64,000 nt of DNA from Bagarius yarrelli. Taxonomy: Eukaryota; Chordata; Actinopteri; Siluriformes; Sisoridae. How positions within the stretch are numbered: position 1 is the stretch's first letter; every line of letters starts with the position of its first letter. Below, one piece after another: positions 39,501 to 52,400 of the stretch. The notes beneath the pieces are model-generated. The model ran no database searches and had not been told where the DNA came from. It was given only the letters and a program-made list of their open reading frames with translations. The translations under genes and the position numbers were made by a program. The stretch is taken from NCBI GenBank assembly GCA_005784505.1, contig VCAZ01000008.1, positions 6,683,763 through 6,747,762 of the forward strand, written 5' to 3'.

Positions 39501-42500
39501 AAAACACTCTGTTTTTCATTAGCTTTATGATTCTTCATAGGAACTTAAAGACACTATTAATTTTCTCTGTATGACATTTTCCTTAACTTAGAAGCTGTCG
39601 AGGGCAGCTTTTAAACATTTTTTTAATAGCATACAACTGGTATTTATTATCTAGGCCAATTCTTTGCTGGAATTTATGATGCCGTGTAATTTGGACTCGT
39701 CTGGAAAGTCTTTAGTCCAGATGTGCATGCTACAGAGTTGACTGATTAGCATTTTTGTTCTGGCATGAAGACCTCAGTTTGATCAGACAGAAAAGTTGTT
39801 TAAGGCTACAGCTAATCAGTGTGTCGACTGGGTTTTACATGGCTGAAAAAAAGGTTTTCTGTGGTCACAACATGCTTTAGGTTTCGCTAAATTAAAAGTT
39901 CATGATTAACAAGGTAAACATACAGTAGGATTTTGAGCCGCACGGCAGATACTATATACATTGAAGACATAATATGTGATTAAGCTGAATTTGGCAGGAT
40001 TTTTTGAAAATTTTATGTAAAGCTTTTATTTACAGAACAAACCCCCAGCCCTCCTGCTAGCAGAAAAACAACTCATATGCAACTCCATGAACATCACCTG
40101 ATACTCATGTATCTATTTCTTACAATAGTCCAATACCAATGACAATAACTACCCAATTATGGAAAAATTAAATTGTTACCCATTTCTATATTTTATCAAA
40201 TTACCCACCCTGTTTAAGGAAGATTCAATTCAATTATTATTGATCAAATCGATTTAATTCAATTCAGGACTATTTCTATAGTAGTTTTAACAAGCTTTAC
40301 AGAACATTAGTAACAATACAAAACTAATAATAAAAAATCTGTTATCAGAAATATCCCTAGTAAGCAAGGCTTGGATGACTGTGGCTAGGAAAAACGTCTT
40401 TAGATGGAACCCATCCTCATTTGGGTGACTCTTTACCAGAGAGTGTGTTTTATAAATGATTTTATTTTAAACAGCGGGTAGTGTGATTATGAGCAGTGTC
40501 CTTTCTATAATCATATACAGTCCGTGGGAGTTGTACGATGGAAGCACATTATTCTGATATCCTTAAAGTCAACAAAGGGTCGGCGGCATCTTCGCTTTAA
40601 ATACCCAAAATCTTCACAAGGCATAATCTAACCGGAGCTGGCAATCTCTGGATGCCTCAGGATCCTCGCAGGTTTGGCCTCTTCTCACTGAAGGTCTACC
40701 AGGGCTGGCACAATCTCTGGATGCCTCGGGATAAATATATAAAGAGAAACAATCGATATAAATCTCTTTGGTTTATCCGCAATTTCGGATCTTTTCCATA
40801 TATACCATATTGCTGAAATATGTAAGCCACGTCTCAAATTTCTACATCAACATCTTTTTTGTTATTGGCACTCCATATTAAACTGTCTGGATTCGGAAAT
40901 ATATCTGAATATAATGAAGACGCTACTAACCAATTTTACCAAAAAAATTCAATAAAATAAAAGCTATTACATGTAACTTAACTTACAGATGGACCTTCAG
41001 TATTCAGTAGCAATTGGTTGCTGTCAATTAAACTAAACAACTTCCATTTTTATTCTCTCATTTTTATTCAAAACACATCCCTGTTTATGTAAATTAGCTC
41101 CTTTTTTAATTTTTATTATTGAAAGCTTAAAAGAAAATAAAAAAAAAAAAAAAAAAAAAAAAAGTTACTGTGTGTATGTGGGGATAGTGTGCATAACAGT
41201 GTTTAATTAGCCCAGTTCTGTGATTAATATTTTTTATTTTTTTTTTTACAAATTTGAGTTTCTCAAATTACAGCCCGCCAGAATTACTTCACTCACATGA
41301 TAATGTAAAAAATGTTAACAATGTAGATAATCATTCAGCACTAACCGGCTTCCTGTGTTAATTAAAGCGTGAGCGACAATAATCTAAAAAAAGGCTTATC
41401 AGGTTGCCACCTTGGATGTGTGTCTCAAGACCATTGTTCCCCTATTTGTGTGCCTAGCTCTTAAAATGGCATAAAAATGCCCCAATAAGCTTTAATAGAT
41501 TTTATTAAAGCTTTAAAGGTGTGTAGAAATATCGATACAGCAAACTATTGCAATATTTCTTTTAATGATACTGTATCGATATTATAACCCCTAGTATTTA
41601 TCTTTTGTAATATTTCATTAAAATCCTTTTCCGCTGACACATACGGCCATTGTCTTCAAAACAAGCACGGTAAAAAAATAAGGGCGTCCCCGGCAATATC
41701 GTGATATATTGTATCGTATGCCATGTATCGTAACATGTTGTATTGTAAGGGTCTTGATAATAAACAGTTCTGATAGAGGTTTTCTTATACCATATGGTTT
41801 AAACTGCAACAACCCCTAATAGTGCTCCATCCAGTTCATCTCAACCCGAACTCTTCCTGAGTAGTTTAATTGCCGAAACACTAATAATGTGAGATCATCC
41901 ACACACACCACAATGTTCCTACACACACACACACACACACACACACATACTGTCCTTACTGTTGAAAGAACATGCGTCTTGAACATGTAACGACCACCCT
42001 GATTTCAGCTGTCACATGTGCGGTCTCTCGTGATAGTAGCAAAGACCTTCTACTCCTCTCTGTTTGCTGTTCCGCCTTTTACATCTTTCTTAAACATCGA
42101 CACAGTGTGACACAGTGCAGCCACAGTGAATTATATGTTGGTTTTTGTTGTTTATGTACCCAACTAAATAAGTTTGATTGCCATTTTATGAGTCACTGTC
42201 TTAGAAAGAGGTTTTCCGAATAGCCACCGCTAAAAAAGCCCCTTTGCAATTCCTACATACGGAAACGTTTGCTAGTAATTGCGTAACTATCGACAATAAC
42301 AGTGGATATCCTGTGACTATGCAATCTGCGTTGTTTTTTTTTTTCTTTGTCAGAGTTTAAATCTTAATTTAAAGCAGTTAGGAGTCGTTTAATGTACATT
42401 AAGTCATTGTGCTTCACTGTTCTCCCTCAGACTTAACCAGAAGAAACAGATACACTGAACATTTTACTTTTTTCCCAGTAGATCATCCCAGATGTTTTTC

Positions 42501-45500
42501 TTTTGGATTTAGTTGTAATATACTCTTCATCCATACTTGACCTTAGGTATTGTTCTAATTATGAGACAATGGTGAAAAAGACAAACTTGTGTTAGGAGCT
42601 CAGGGTTTACAAGAGATCATCAAGATCTCATTAGGACTTCCTACTGACACAATGCATAAGACATGTGTAAGACGTGCGCTTGTTTTTGTCTCCATGTAGA
42701 TCGCACTGAGAAGCCCTTCACCATGCCCGACTCGCCCGCCGATGTGAAAGCACAGCCCAGGTTAACTCCACCCACCATGCCTCCACCACCCGGCACACAG
42801 GGAGCCCCCAGGACCAGCTCGTTTACTCCTACAACACGTGAGAATCACACACACACATCATACATTCACAAAATTCTTATTATCAAGTATGTTAGATATG
42901 TTCATCACAGCACACACATGCAAGCACAAAACAGCTGTTAAAGACAGAGAAAGAGTAATCAGTGTGATCTGAGCTCGCTGTGCTGTCAGCGCCTCTAACA
43001 TGCTCCTCACTTCCTTTTCACTGCCGGATCACTAAAACACAAATCAATCGGACTCTGCAATTAGTGCTTATACAAAAAAAAAAAAAAAAAAAGAAAAGAA
43101 AAATACACAAGCAAGCTCGCACCAAATAAACGAGAAACCTTTTAAAAGCAGATTCTAATTACACATGCTGAAGGTTTAACAAAGCGAGCGCTTTGATTCC
43201 CCCTTCCATCCCTCCCTCCCCACCACACCCCTCCACACACCCTCCCGTCGTAATTGTTAGCAGATGCAGCTGAAGTATCTCATTTCTTTGCTGCTGGAGA
43301 GAGGCCACAGCCTAATCTCATTAGTGAGACGTTGACGCCGTAGCCCGTATGGTTCGCATCATCATTCGACCACATGTATTCGCCGCTGCTACATTTCATA
43401 TGGTCGAGGCGCACTACAGGCGCTTAAGGCCACAGGCGCTGATTGGAAGCAAAGGCAGCACATTCTGGGCCGCAGATGATCCCTGGAATGCGAAAGTCAG
43501 ACATTATCTGGCTTTCAGTTATTTCAGTAAGTGCCACCTGACAAGGAAGCATGTACTGATTTTCAGGTACATTTAAATAAGATTAACCTGTAAAAATGAC
43601 ATCAAATAAATCCAAATGTAAAGCAAAACATTTAACAAGTTTACTATTGCTATGATAAAATGGCTAGGCTTTAGTATTTTAACAGCTAGCGAGGTGCATT
43701 TTCAAAATTAGCATGTTAAAGAAGCTAGCTAATTAAGTTTTTTCAAAGTAGCTTGTTAAAGATAGTTATGTTTTTTATAAATTAGCTTAGTAATTAGCTT
43801 GCTAGTTATGTTTTGTTTTCAATGTGCCTTAGCACTCATTCCAGAGAAGCTTTAACACTGTAAAAAAAAAATAGCCTTAAAATGGTCTTAAGTAGAAGAA
43901 TTGGATTCCTATGACTGCTTGTTTACTAAACTAGCTGCTCATGCAGGGTTCAGCATAGTAAATAGATGGACTGTTTTATAAAGATCATATTAATCGAACC
44001 CTAAGCCTTTAAATTGTGATAATCAGTAGATAATGTTTGCTTATTATTGAAGATACCATGTAGATCACTTCTATAATCCCTGAGTAAAAATTGTGTTTAT
44101 AGTTTCTGTACAGTGATGCATGACCAATAACTCTTGATGGACACACTACCCTGACTATAAATCAAGGATAAAGAGATATAGAAACACTTTTTATTAAGCA
44201 CGGAATCCTAACTTCTTATATTTCTTCTAGCAGCTAATTATTCTATGTAAGCATTATATAAACAATAGAACGTCTATGTATTTTTTCCTGCTTGCAGTAA
44301 CAAACGGCACCAGTCACTCTCCCACCGCACTGAACGGTGCTCCCTCGTCCCCCAACGGCTTCAGCAATGGCCCCTCATCCTCTTCCTCCTCTTCGCTAGC
44401 CAATCAGCAGCTCCCTCCGGCATGCGGCGCTCGGCAGCTCAGCAAGCTAAAGCGATTCCTGACGACGCTTCAGCAGTTTGGCAACGACATCTCACCTGAA
44501 ATTGGCGACCGCGTCCGCACACTTGTTCTGGGCCTGGTGGTAAGTTGGTATACACACATATACACAGACATGTCTAAAAAAAAGCAGTCAGTCTTGAACA
44601 TTTAATATGTGTAGCACTAGAGATAACAACATAAGAGGAATAAAGATAGACAAAGGAAATAGCTTAATGAGAGGAAATGGTGGCCACCAGGGTTGTTTTG
44701 GTGCAGAGTTCAAAGCACTGCTAGTGTCGAGTCTTGATAAAAGCCTTATTGTAATTTACTTGGTTTCAGGGATTCCATACATTTACATCATTCGGCAGAC
44801 GCCTTTATCCAAAGCGACATATATTTATCTCATTTACACAACTGAGCAATTAGGGGTTAAGAGCCTTGCTCAGGGACCCAACAGTGGTGGCTTGGTGGAG
44901 TTGGGAATCGAACTCACAATCTTTGGGTTGGTAGTTCAACACCTTAACCACGAGCCACCACTTCCCATAATGTGATTTCTAACCTTACAATTTAAAAAAC
45001 AAGCAAAACTGGGCCGAGACAGAACAAAATCCAAAAACTATAACAACAAAACAAAACAAACAATCAAAATCGGAAGAAGCGTAAAGAAGCAAAAGGCTTG
45101 ATATCGACCATGCAGTGAATGTCTGTCTGGAACTGTGGTCTGTAAATTATTCGATTAGATGCAGGTGAATTTCATTAGTATTCTCTAGTCCTTAGTGGCC
45201 ATGTTTGTGGCCACGTGTCCAGTTGTGTGGCTGCATAGCAGAACACCTATAAATAGACATTGTCATGTATGATTGTGCCCCTTCTCTCCATTGACATATA
45301 GGGCTGGGTATTAGCAAGGGCCTCATGATACGATACGTATCATGACACATGGGTCACCATAGAATTTATCACGATATTTTGCAATACTTTAAAATAATGT
45401 AAAAAGTGAAATAAATTGCTAAAAATACAACAAACACAAAGGTGGAGGCGTCCTTATTTTTTTCATTTCTGAGACTATAGTGGTATGTGTTAGCGACAAC

Positions 45501-47669
45501 TACAGGAGCGGAGGAATTGGTTTGACACAAACTGAGGGTTTTAGTTAAATATTAACGTGAACGTAAATCAGTTTAAAATGTTATTTTAATATCTATACAC
45601 TATCATAAAAAAATGGCCCATTAATTATCTGATTAAAGCAGTGTATTGTTTCTGGAAAACCACAGCTGTGTCTAGCATAGTATTGTATCTGTAGCTAAAA
45701 ATTACAGAAATTGAAACCACACAGCTAAAATCATTTTCATGAATAACATCAAGCACAAAAAGCAACAGTGTTAAAATAACCGTCGCCGGTACCAGAGGAG
45801 GGCTGCTTTAATAAGGCACTCGGAAAGAAGGCTTTTTTTTTTCTGGCACGTGTTTGTTTATTTTTCACAGTGTCTACACGCAGAGGGATTTGTGTGTCCC
45901 CTTGGCTTGAATTGCTCGCTTTAATACACTCCCCTCGCTGCCTTATTGAAAAGAGTGACACACTTAATTAGCGCCGGCAATGCCGGAAAAAAGCTCAGGA
46001 GGCTCTCTGGCTGTCAAAACAGGCCGCTGCAATCTGGGCGAACAGATGTAAGCCTAATGTAACAAAATTCAGGTCTGGGAAATGAGGTAGAAAGCTTCGT
46101 TTTTTTTGTTGTTGTTTTTTTCGCTCTTCTCTGACGCAGTCCCTCTGTCTGCTACTCGTTTTTTTTTTTTCTCGCTTTTTCTTGGAGGCAACATCTTGAA
46201 AATTGAAAAAAGTGTCACCGTCCTGTCAGTCTGGTAAAATGAGATAGAGCATCAAAAATGGGGTGAAATTAGTCACTTCTCTTTTTTTTTTTTTTTTTTT
46301 ATTTATTTAGTTTATTTTCTGAAGATAGGAGCAGCACCGACCAGCTGGAAGGGTCAGAGAACGTAGCAAACTAAAAACTCAATTTAACAGATCAAACTTC
46401 GGCTATCGCTAATTAAAGAAGACAGCGTCCTGCTGCATGCCTGTTATAATACACACTATCCCACACACAGACACTGAGCAGCTAAAAAAAGGCACTAAGC
46501 TAATAGGTACAAGTCTCCCATTGGATAGCTGCTGCATAGATGATTATGTTTTAAACTGGCAACATGTTATTTAACCCTAACTGATGCAGTAAGTAGCTTT
46601 TCGTTGTTTAAACAACACATTCTGTGATCGTGGAAAAGATGTTAATCTGGTAAATTACTGGCAAAGAAAACATCCAAGGAAAAACTACTTAAATTGGGGA
46701 AAAGTGTTTAACTGGAATGATTGTGGGAAACCATCACGAAGAAATTTGTTAAAAAAAATGATCTTGATCAGCGATTATTTAAATGTTTGGTGAAATCAAA
46801 TAAAAAAACAAAAACAGTAGAACTCACGACGATGTTTAATAGTAAGTAATAAGGACTAAAAAGCTGTGTAGCTGTAAGAAAACCACTTATCAGTGAGGAT
46901 AATCTGGAAAAAAAGCTTCAATTTGCTAGAGAACAATAAGGTTGGACTCTGGAGCAATCGAAAAAGGCCATTTGGTCTGATTAGTTCAGATTTACCCGGT
47001 TCCAGAGTGATGGGCGCATCAGGGTAAGATGATAGGTAGATGAAGTGATGCACCCATCATGTCTAGTTCCTATTGAACCAGCCTGTGCTCTGATCTGGGG
47101 TTGCTGCGGTTAGTCAGGTTCGGGTTCAGCAACATTATGTGCCCAAAGAAAGAGGTCAGGTGATTTCCTGAATTTATTGAATGATCAGGTTATTCCATCA
47201 ATGGATTTTTTATTCCCTGATGGTGTAAGAAAATTCCAAGATGCCAGGATTCATCAGGCTCAAATTGTGAGAGTGGTTCAGGTAGGATGAGGCATCATGT
47301 TTACACATAAATTGGCCACCATTTCCTTGATCGCATTGAAAATCTTGGGATGTGCTGGAGAAGACTTTGCACAGCAGTCCGACTCTCCCATCATTATTAC
47401 AAGAGCTTGGCAAAAAACTAATGCAACTCTGGATGGGAGTAAATGTTGTGAAATTGCAGAAGTGTATTGAATCGATTCCTCAGTGATGCATGCTGTAATT
47501 AATTTGTTTTTGGATGGGCAGTGTATTTATCATGCAGGAAAGATGGGTGTAATGAATGATAAATATTACCAGGAAGCATAAGGGTACACCAAAATATATG
47601 TTCCCTCTGCCTCCAATAAGCAATATTATCACATAATGTTTTCCACATGCATTTACTATCTCTTTTTCT

Positions 47670-47702
<33 letters not shown>

Positions 47703-49408
47703 TTTTTCCCTCTCTGTCTCTCTCCCTTTTTTTCTCTTCCCCAGAACTCCACTTTAACCATAGAGGAATTTCACTCAAAGCTGCAAGAAGCGACCAACTT
47801 CCCTCTCCGACCTTTTGTCATCCCGTTTCTGAAGGTACAACACAAGCCAGTGATCTGGAATGAATTTACAGAACCCAGAGACAGATGTGCTGATTTATTT
47901 CAAAGCATTTTTGTTGGTTCTTTTTCTTTTTTTCTTTCTTCCTTACTTTCTTTATTTCTTTCTCTCACTCTGAGTTGAGAAATAGACAAATGTTTTTTTC
48001 CTTGAGTTTCTTTTATTTCTTTCATTTATTTCTTGCCTTTTGTTCTTGCTTCCTTCCTTTCCTCATAATCTCCTTGCCTTTCCTTCCTTCTTTCCTTCCC
48101 TCCTCCCCTTTCTTTCCTCGCTTTCATTTGCTTTTCTCCTCACTCATCCTCCTCTATTACCTTCCCTTTCTCTCTTTCCTAGCTTCCTTTCCTTCCTCCG
48201 TCCTTTCCTTTTTTTCCTTGCTTCCTCCCTTCCATTCCTTTGTTTGCTCCCCCCCCCCCTTCCCTTCCCTTTCCTTCCCTCACTATCATTTCATCTTTTC
48301 TCCCTTTCTCCATCACTTCCCCTTGCCTCCTTCATTTTTTACTTTAAGATAAATGCCTTTATTTTGTCACATATACTTTTTTACAGCACAGTGAAATTAT
48401 TTTCTCACATATCCCATCTTAGTAAGTTGGGGGTCAGAGCGCAACTTCCTTTACTTTCTTTCTGTTCTTCTCCGCTTCCCTCCTTTACTTAGCTAAATAT
48501 AACAGCACTGTATTTCTCACCTAGCTAGAATGTACTGCTAGTCATAATCTCCTGTCACCCAGTTTCAGTGATAAAGATTTAGAAAGATTGTTTATTCTCT
48601 ACAGCCTAGTTTGCATTCTGCTTTTATGTTGATGTCCAAATTTTTGCATCAGGTTTGACAAAAACACTAGATGAGTAAAGGTTTATGTGCTTCGAGCTGC
48701 ATGATTTTCGTGTTTACTGATTGATTTTTCCTCACGCAGTAGATGTCAAAAGGCCGTACGTGTCTGAAACCATTAGCAGGGCAACATGAGCCTCTATTGT
48801 TCTGTGGAGGAACAGAACACTGCTCTTACTTCAATTGTCACTTATTTCGGTACAGCTTAAAGTGTCTCTTTACACCGAGCCGGTCTGTAATCCTGTTCTT
48901 TTTGGCCTTTCTTCAAAATGTATTCCTAAACTGGTCCAACACTCTGCAGCCCACATCTTCACCCAAACTCCTTTCAAAGAGAATATTAGGCTAGTTCATC
49001 ACCAGCTCCTCAGGCTTCCTGTGGAGTTCCATATTGACTAGAATATTCTTGCACTCACTTTTAAAGCTCCTCACGACATCATTTGTCCGACCTTCTGCGA
49101 TTATACACACTCTGACGCACACTTGGATTCTCTCATGCTAACCACCTAATTAAACCATCAGCTCGACTGTCCACCATGGGGTTCAGAGCCTTTAGTCACT
49201 TAGAATGATATTAGAACCTTAGACTCTCTGACAACCTTTGAATCCAAACTCAAAACACAGAATTGCCTTTACTATTTAAACCTGTTATCTAATTTTATAT
49301 AATTTATACAATGTTATATAATTTATAATCGTTTTATATTATGATGTCTTGTAGTAACTTATTCATGTAAGGTAACCATGAAAGTCTTGAAAGGTGCAGA
49401 TAAATCAA

Positions 49409-49443
<35 letters not shown>

Positions 49444-52400
49444 GCATTAGCATTAGCATTGGCTTCTCATTCCTTAAAGAGTGATGTGGCAGCATTTTAG
49501 TCTTTCACTGTGTCCGGGTCTCTCACCTTAATGTCTCAGACTGGAGTTTTCCTTTAAACTGGACTCATTTATCCTCATTTGCTCACAACTGACAGCTGTT
49601 AAGCAGCATGCCTGAACTCCCTTTTTCTGTAACCTTCATCCCTTCACTATCACATCATTCTAGTGAGTACAGCAAACACACACACAGCCAGGCTCTTTTA
49701 CCCTCTTGCCTTTAACAATGAGATTAGCTATTAAAATAGATCAAGTCTGTGTTTCACTGTGAATCACTGAATGCAGAATGTGGCTACTTTCACGGCGACT
49801 GGATTCTGTCTCATACGTTAGCAGCCCGGGCGGCTTTGCACTGCAGAAATTGGTCCCATTAGGGGTCTCTGATAGATGCAGGGAAACGTACAGGGCCACT
49901 TCCCCCTCGCCAGCTTTTCCTCTTTCTCCGTTCTGTCTCTCCACGCAGTGCCATATGGCTACTGTATTATCCAGTCGGGAGGGGTGCTATCAATGATTCA
50001 ACTTGTGTTCTCACTGTTTCTTACTCTTTCTATCCTGTCTCATTGTCTTTCTGTCTCACTATCTTCCCCTCTCTCATTCTCTTTCATCTAATTTTAGTGC
50101 TTTTCCTCAAAAAAAGGCTTTAATGACAAATACCATATGGCTGTGGGAACACATGCTTTTATAAGTGCACAGAAGCTCAGCTGCAATGATGTGCATTAGC
50201 GCCCTTTTTTCATTAGGCTAATGTCATCTAATGACCCTCCCTCCCGCGTTTGGTTTGAGGAAAAGCGCTTACTGGAAGGGTAACATGCGCTACGCTAATG
50301 ATTTAATCGGGAGGTCGAACCAGCTGACTGCCTTTGTGTTTATATTGTTTGTGTATGACTTGTGCTTAGGATGACAGCATAACATCAAGATATTATGTGT
50401 GATAAACCCATATGGCCTGATGACATGATTACAATAAAATGCATGTTCTGGCTTTGTAGGTATGGAATTTCAGAAATATTTATTGTATTCCAATGCCATA
50501 AAATGAGTGTGTGCATGGGACAGAAGATTATATTGTAGGATAGGGAAACCAGCAATCACTCATCATTTTACTTCTTGTTCAACCACCAGAGAAAGACAAA
50601 AATATTCACTTTGTTTTCTATATATCCTGTCATTAAATAAAATACATAGATTTTGATATTCATGTTTAAAAAGACTGAAAACACACACTGGATATGCTAT
50701 AACTATTATAGATGCTAATCATTGTGAACACATTAGCTTATATTATGACTAAATTTACATTTCTTGTCTTTGGCAGACACCCTTATGCAGAGCGACTTAC
50801 ATTTATCACATAAGCAGTTGAGAGTGCTTGGTACTGCGGTGGTACTTTGGACTAGGAAGATATGCATCCAGGATATAAAGGCATATCCCTTTTGATTTAT
50901 CCTGCTAGCAGATAAAGAATATGCTAGTTAGACTCGAATAGTAGCGTCAAATTACCTTTACTATGAGGCATAAAGATGATTCTACAGACAATTTTATTAG
51001 AAAATAATCATCTGTATTAACATATTTGACTATTGAATTAGTCCTACTTTTGTACATTGTGAGTTACCTTGTGTTATTCAGAATTTCCTAGGCAACTAAA
51101 ACTGGAAGTACTTGCCTCAGGACTCAGTAACCCATGATCCCTAAATTACCTTATTCCGCTTGTTTTCCAGCTACCCCTGCGCTGCCCACTGCTGACTACC
51201 TGGTTCAGGTGTGTTTAGTCAATTATAGGATAGAAGATACCAAATCACCAACTCTTCACCACTACACCCTTATCTGAAATGGTATCTTCAATCTTCTAAA
51301 TGACTGATCACCCCTGAACTAGGTAATCTGCAGTGGGTAGGGCAGGGGTAGCTGGAAAACAAGCGATATAAAGTAATTTAGGAAACATGGGTTACCTAGA
51401 CTTGCCTGCTGGGCTAACTCATGTACATTAGCTTATATAGAAATGTAATTATTCTGTATTAGAAATGTAATTATTCTGCAACAATATAGTTGTCAACTTT
51501 TAAATTGGATCAAAACCTTTCATCGAGTTGTCCAAAAAAACAAAAGAAAAATCGTACAACTGAACTTTTTGATCTATTTTAATTGCTGACTACTGTATTT
51601 ATAATAAGAATATGTAGTATGTCCACATACTATCTCTGGAGGGATGAAAGGACAAACTAGCGCAGGTACAAGAAATGTTGGCCGCAAGTTGAAACGTCTG
51701 AACGTCATCTTCCAGATGAAACAATTCTGTGCTAAAAATGTTCAATAAGGGTATTGTGGACGAAGCCAGCTAATCTTTTAGCAATCAGTGTTGAAAGAGG
51801 CAGGAGGGAAATGAATGATGATGTGGCTTTAAAGGAGACAACGTCTACGGTGATTTCACAAAGCAGTGCTGCTTCTTTTTACCCTCCAAAGAGCTTCCCC
51901 ACAATCAGTGTAATGGGTAAACAATGCCTGTAAAAAACCTGGAACATGCCAACTGGTCTTTGTCCAAAGAGCCAACACTAATCGCTATCTCCCCCTGCAG
52001 GCCAACCTGCCATTACTGCAGCGGGAGCTTTTGCACTGTGCACGCCTGGCCAAGCAGAACCCGGCACAGTACTTGGCCCAGCACGAGCAGCTGCTACTCG
52101 ACACCAGCATCACGTCCCCTGTCGAATCGTCTGAACTGCTGATGGATGTCAACGAGAATGGCAAGAGGAGGACACCGGACAGGTAAGCCAGAAGTATACA
52201 AAATTACACACCGCTGTAGCCCCAAGAGCAAGACTGCAATGAATTAGATGATGTTTTCCCACCTAAACTAATGATGACTATATGACTATATAGATGATGA
52301 CTATAAAACTGTAAGACTTGAGAGCAAGGCATGTGGGCAACAAATGTTGACCACAAACATTTATCATAAATTAACTGTTAAATATGACAAATTTATCTTT

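Larger units (their letters stand above)
10463..42699 (+). other. runx1t1: runx1t1 intron 1 (32.2 kb)
   Basis: Bounded by donor GTAAGT at 10463 and the acceptor ending at 42699. It is over half of the gene. It contains SINE, DNA-element and microsatellite insertions plus several GC-balanced blocks without repeats that are candidate enhancers. A large first intron is also a feature of mammalian RUNX1T1. I did not find alternative coding first exons corresponding to the known mammalian N-termini, but short exons could be missed by eye. Confidence 0.8.

Noticed and set aside
46650..47545. Possible active Tc1 transposon
   Set aside because: Closely matches transposase DNA but has in-frame stops, deletions and no clear paired termini, so it was recorded as a pseudogene.
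47975..48492. Overlapping 125- and 150-codon Phe/Leu/Ser/Pro frames
   Set aside because: Produced by the polypyrimidine tract, which has no stop codons in two frames. Not a membrane protein gene.
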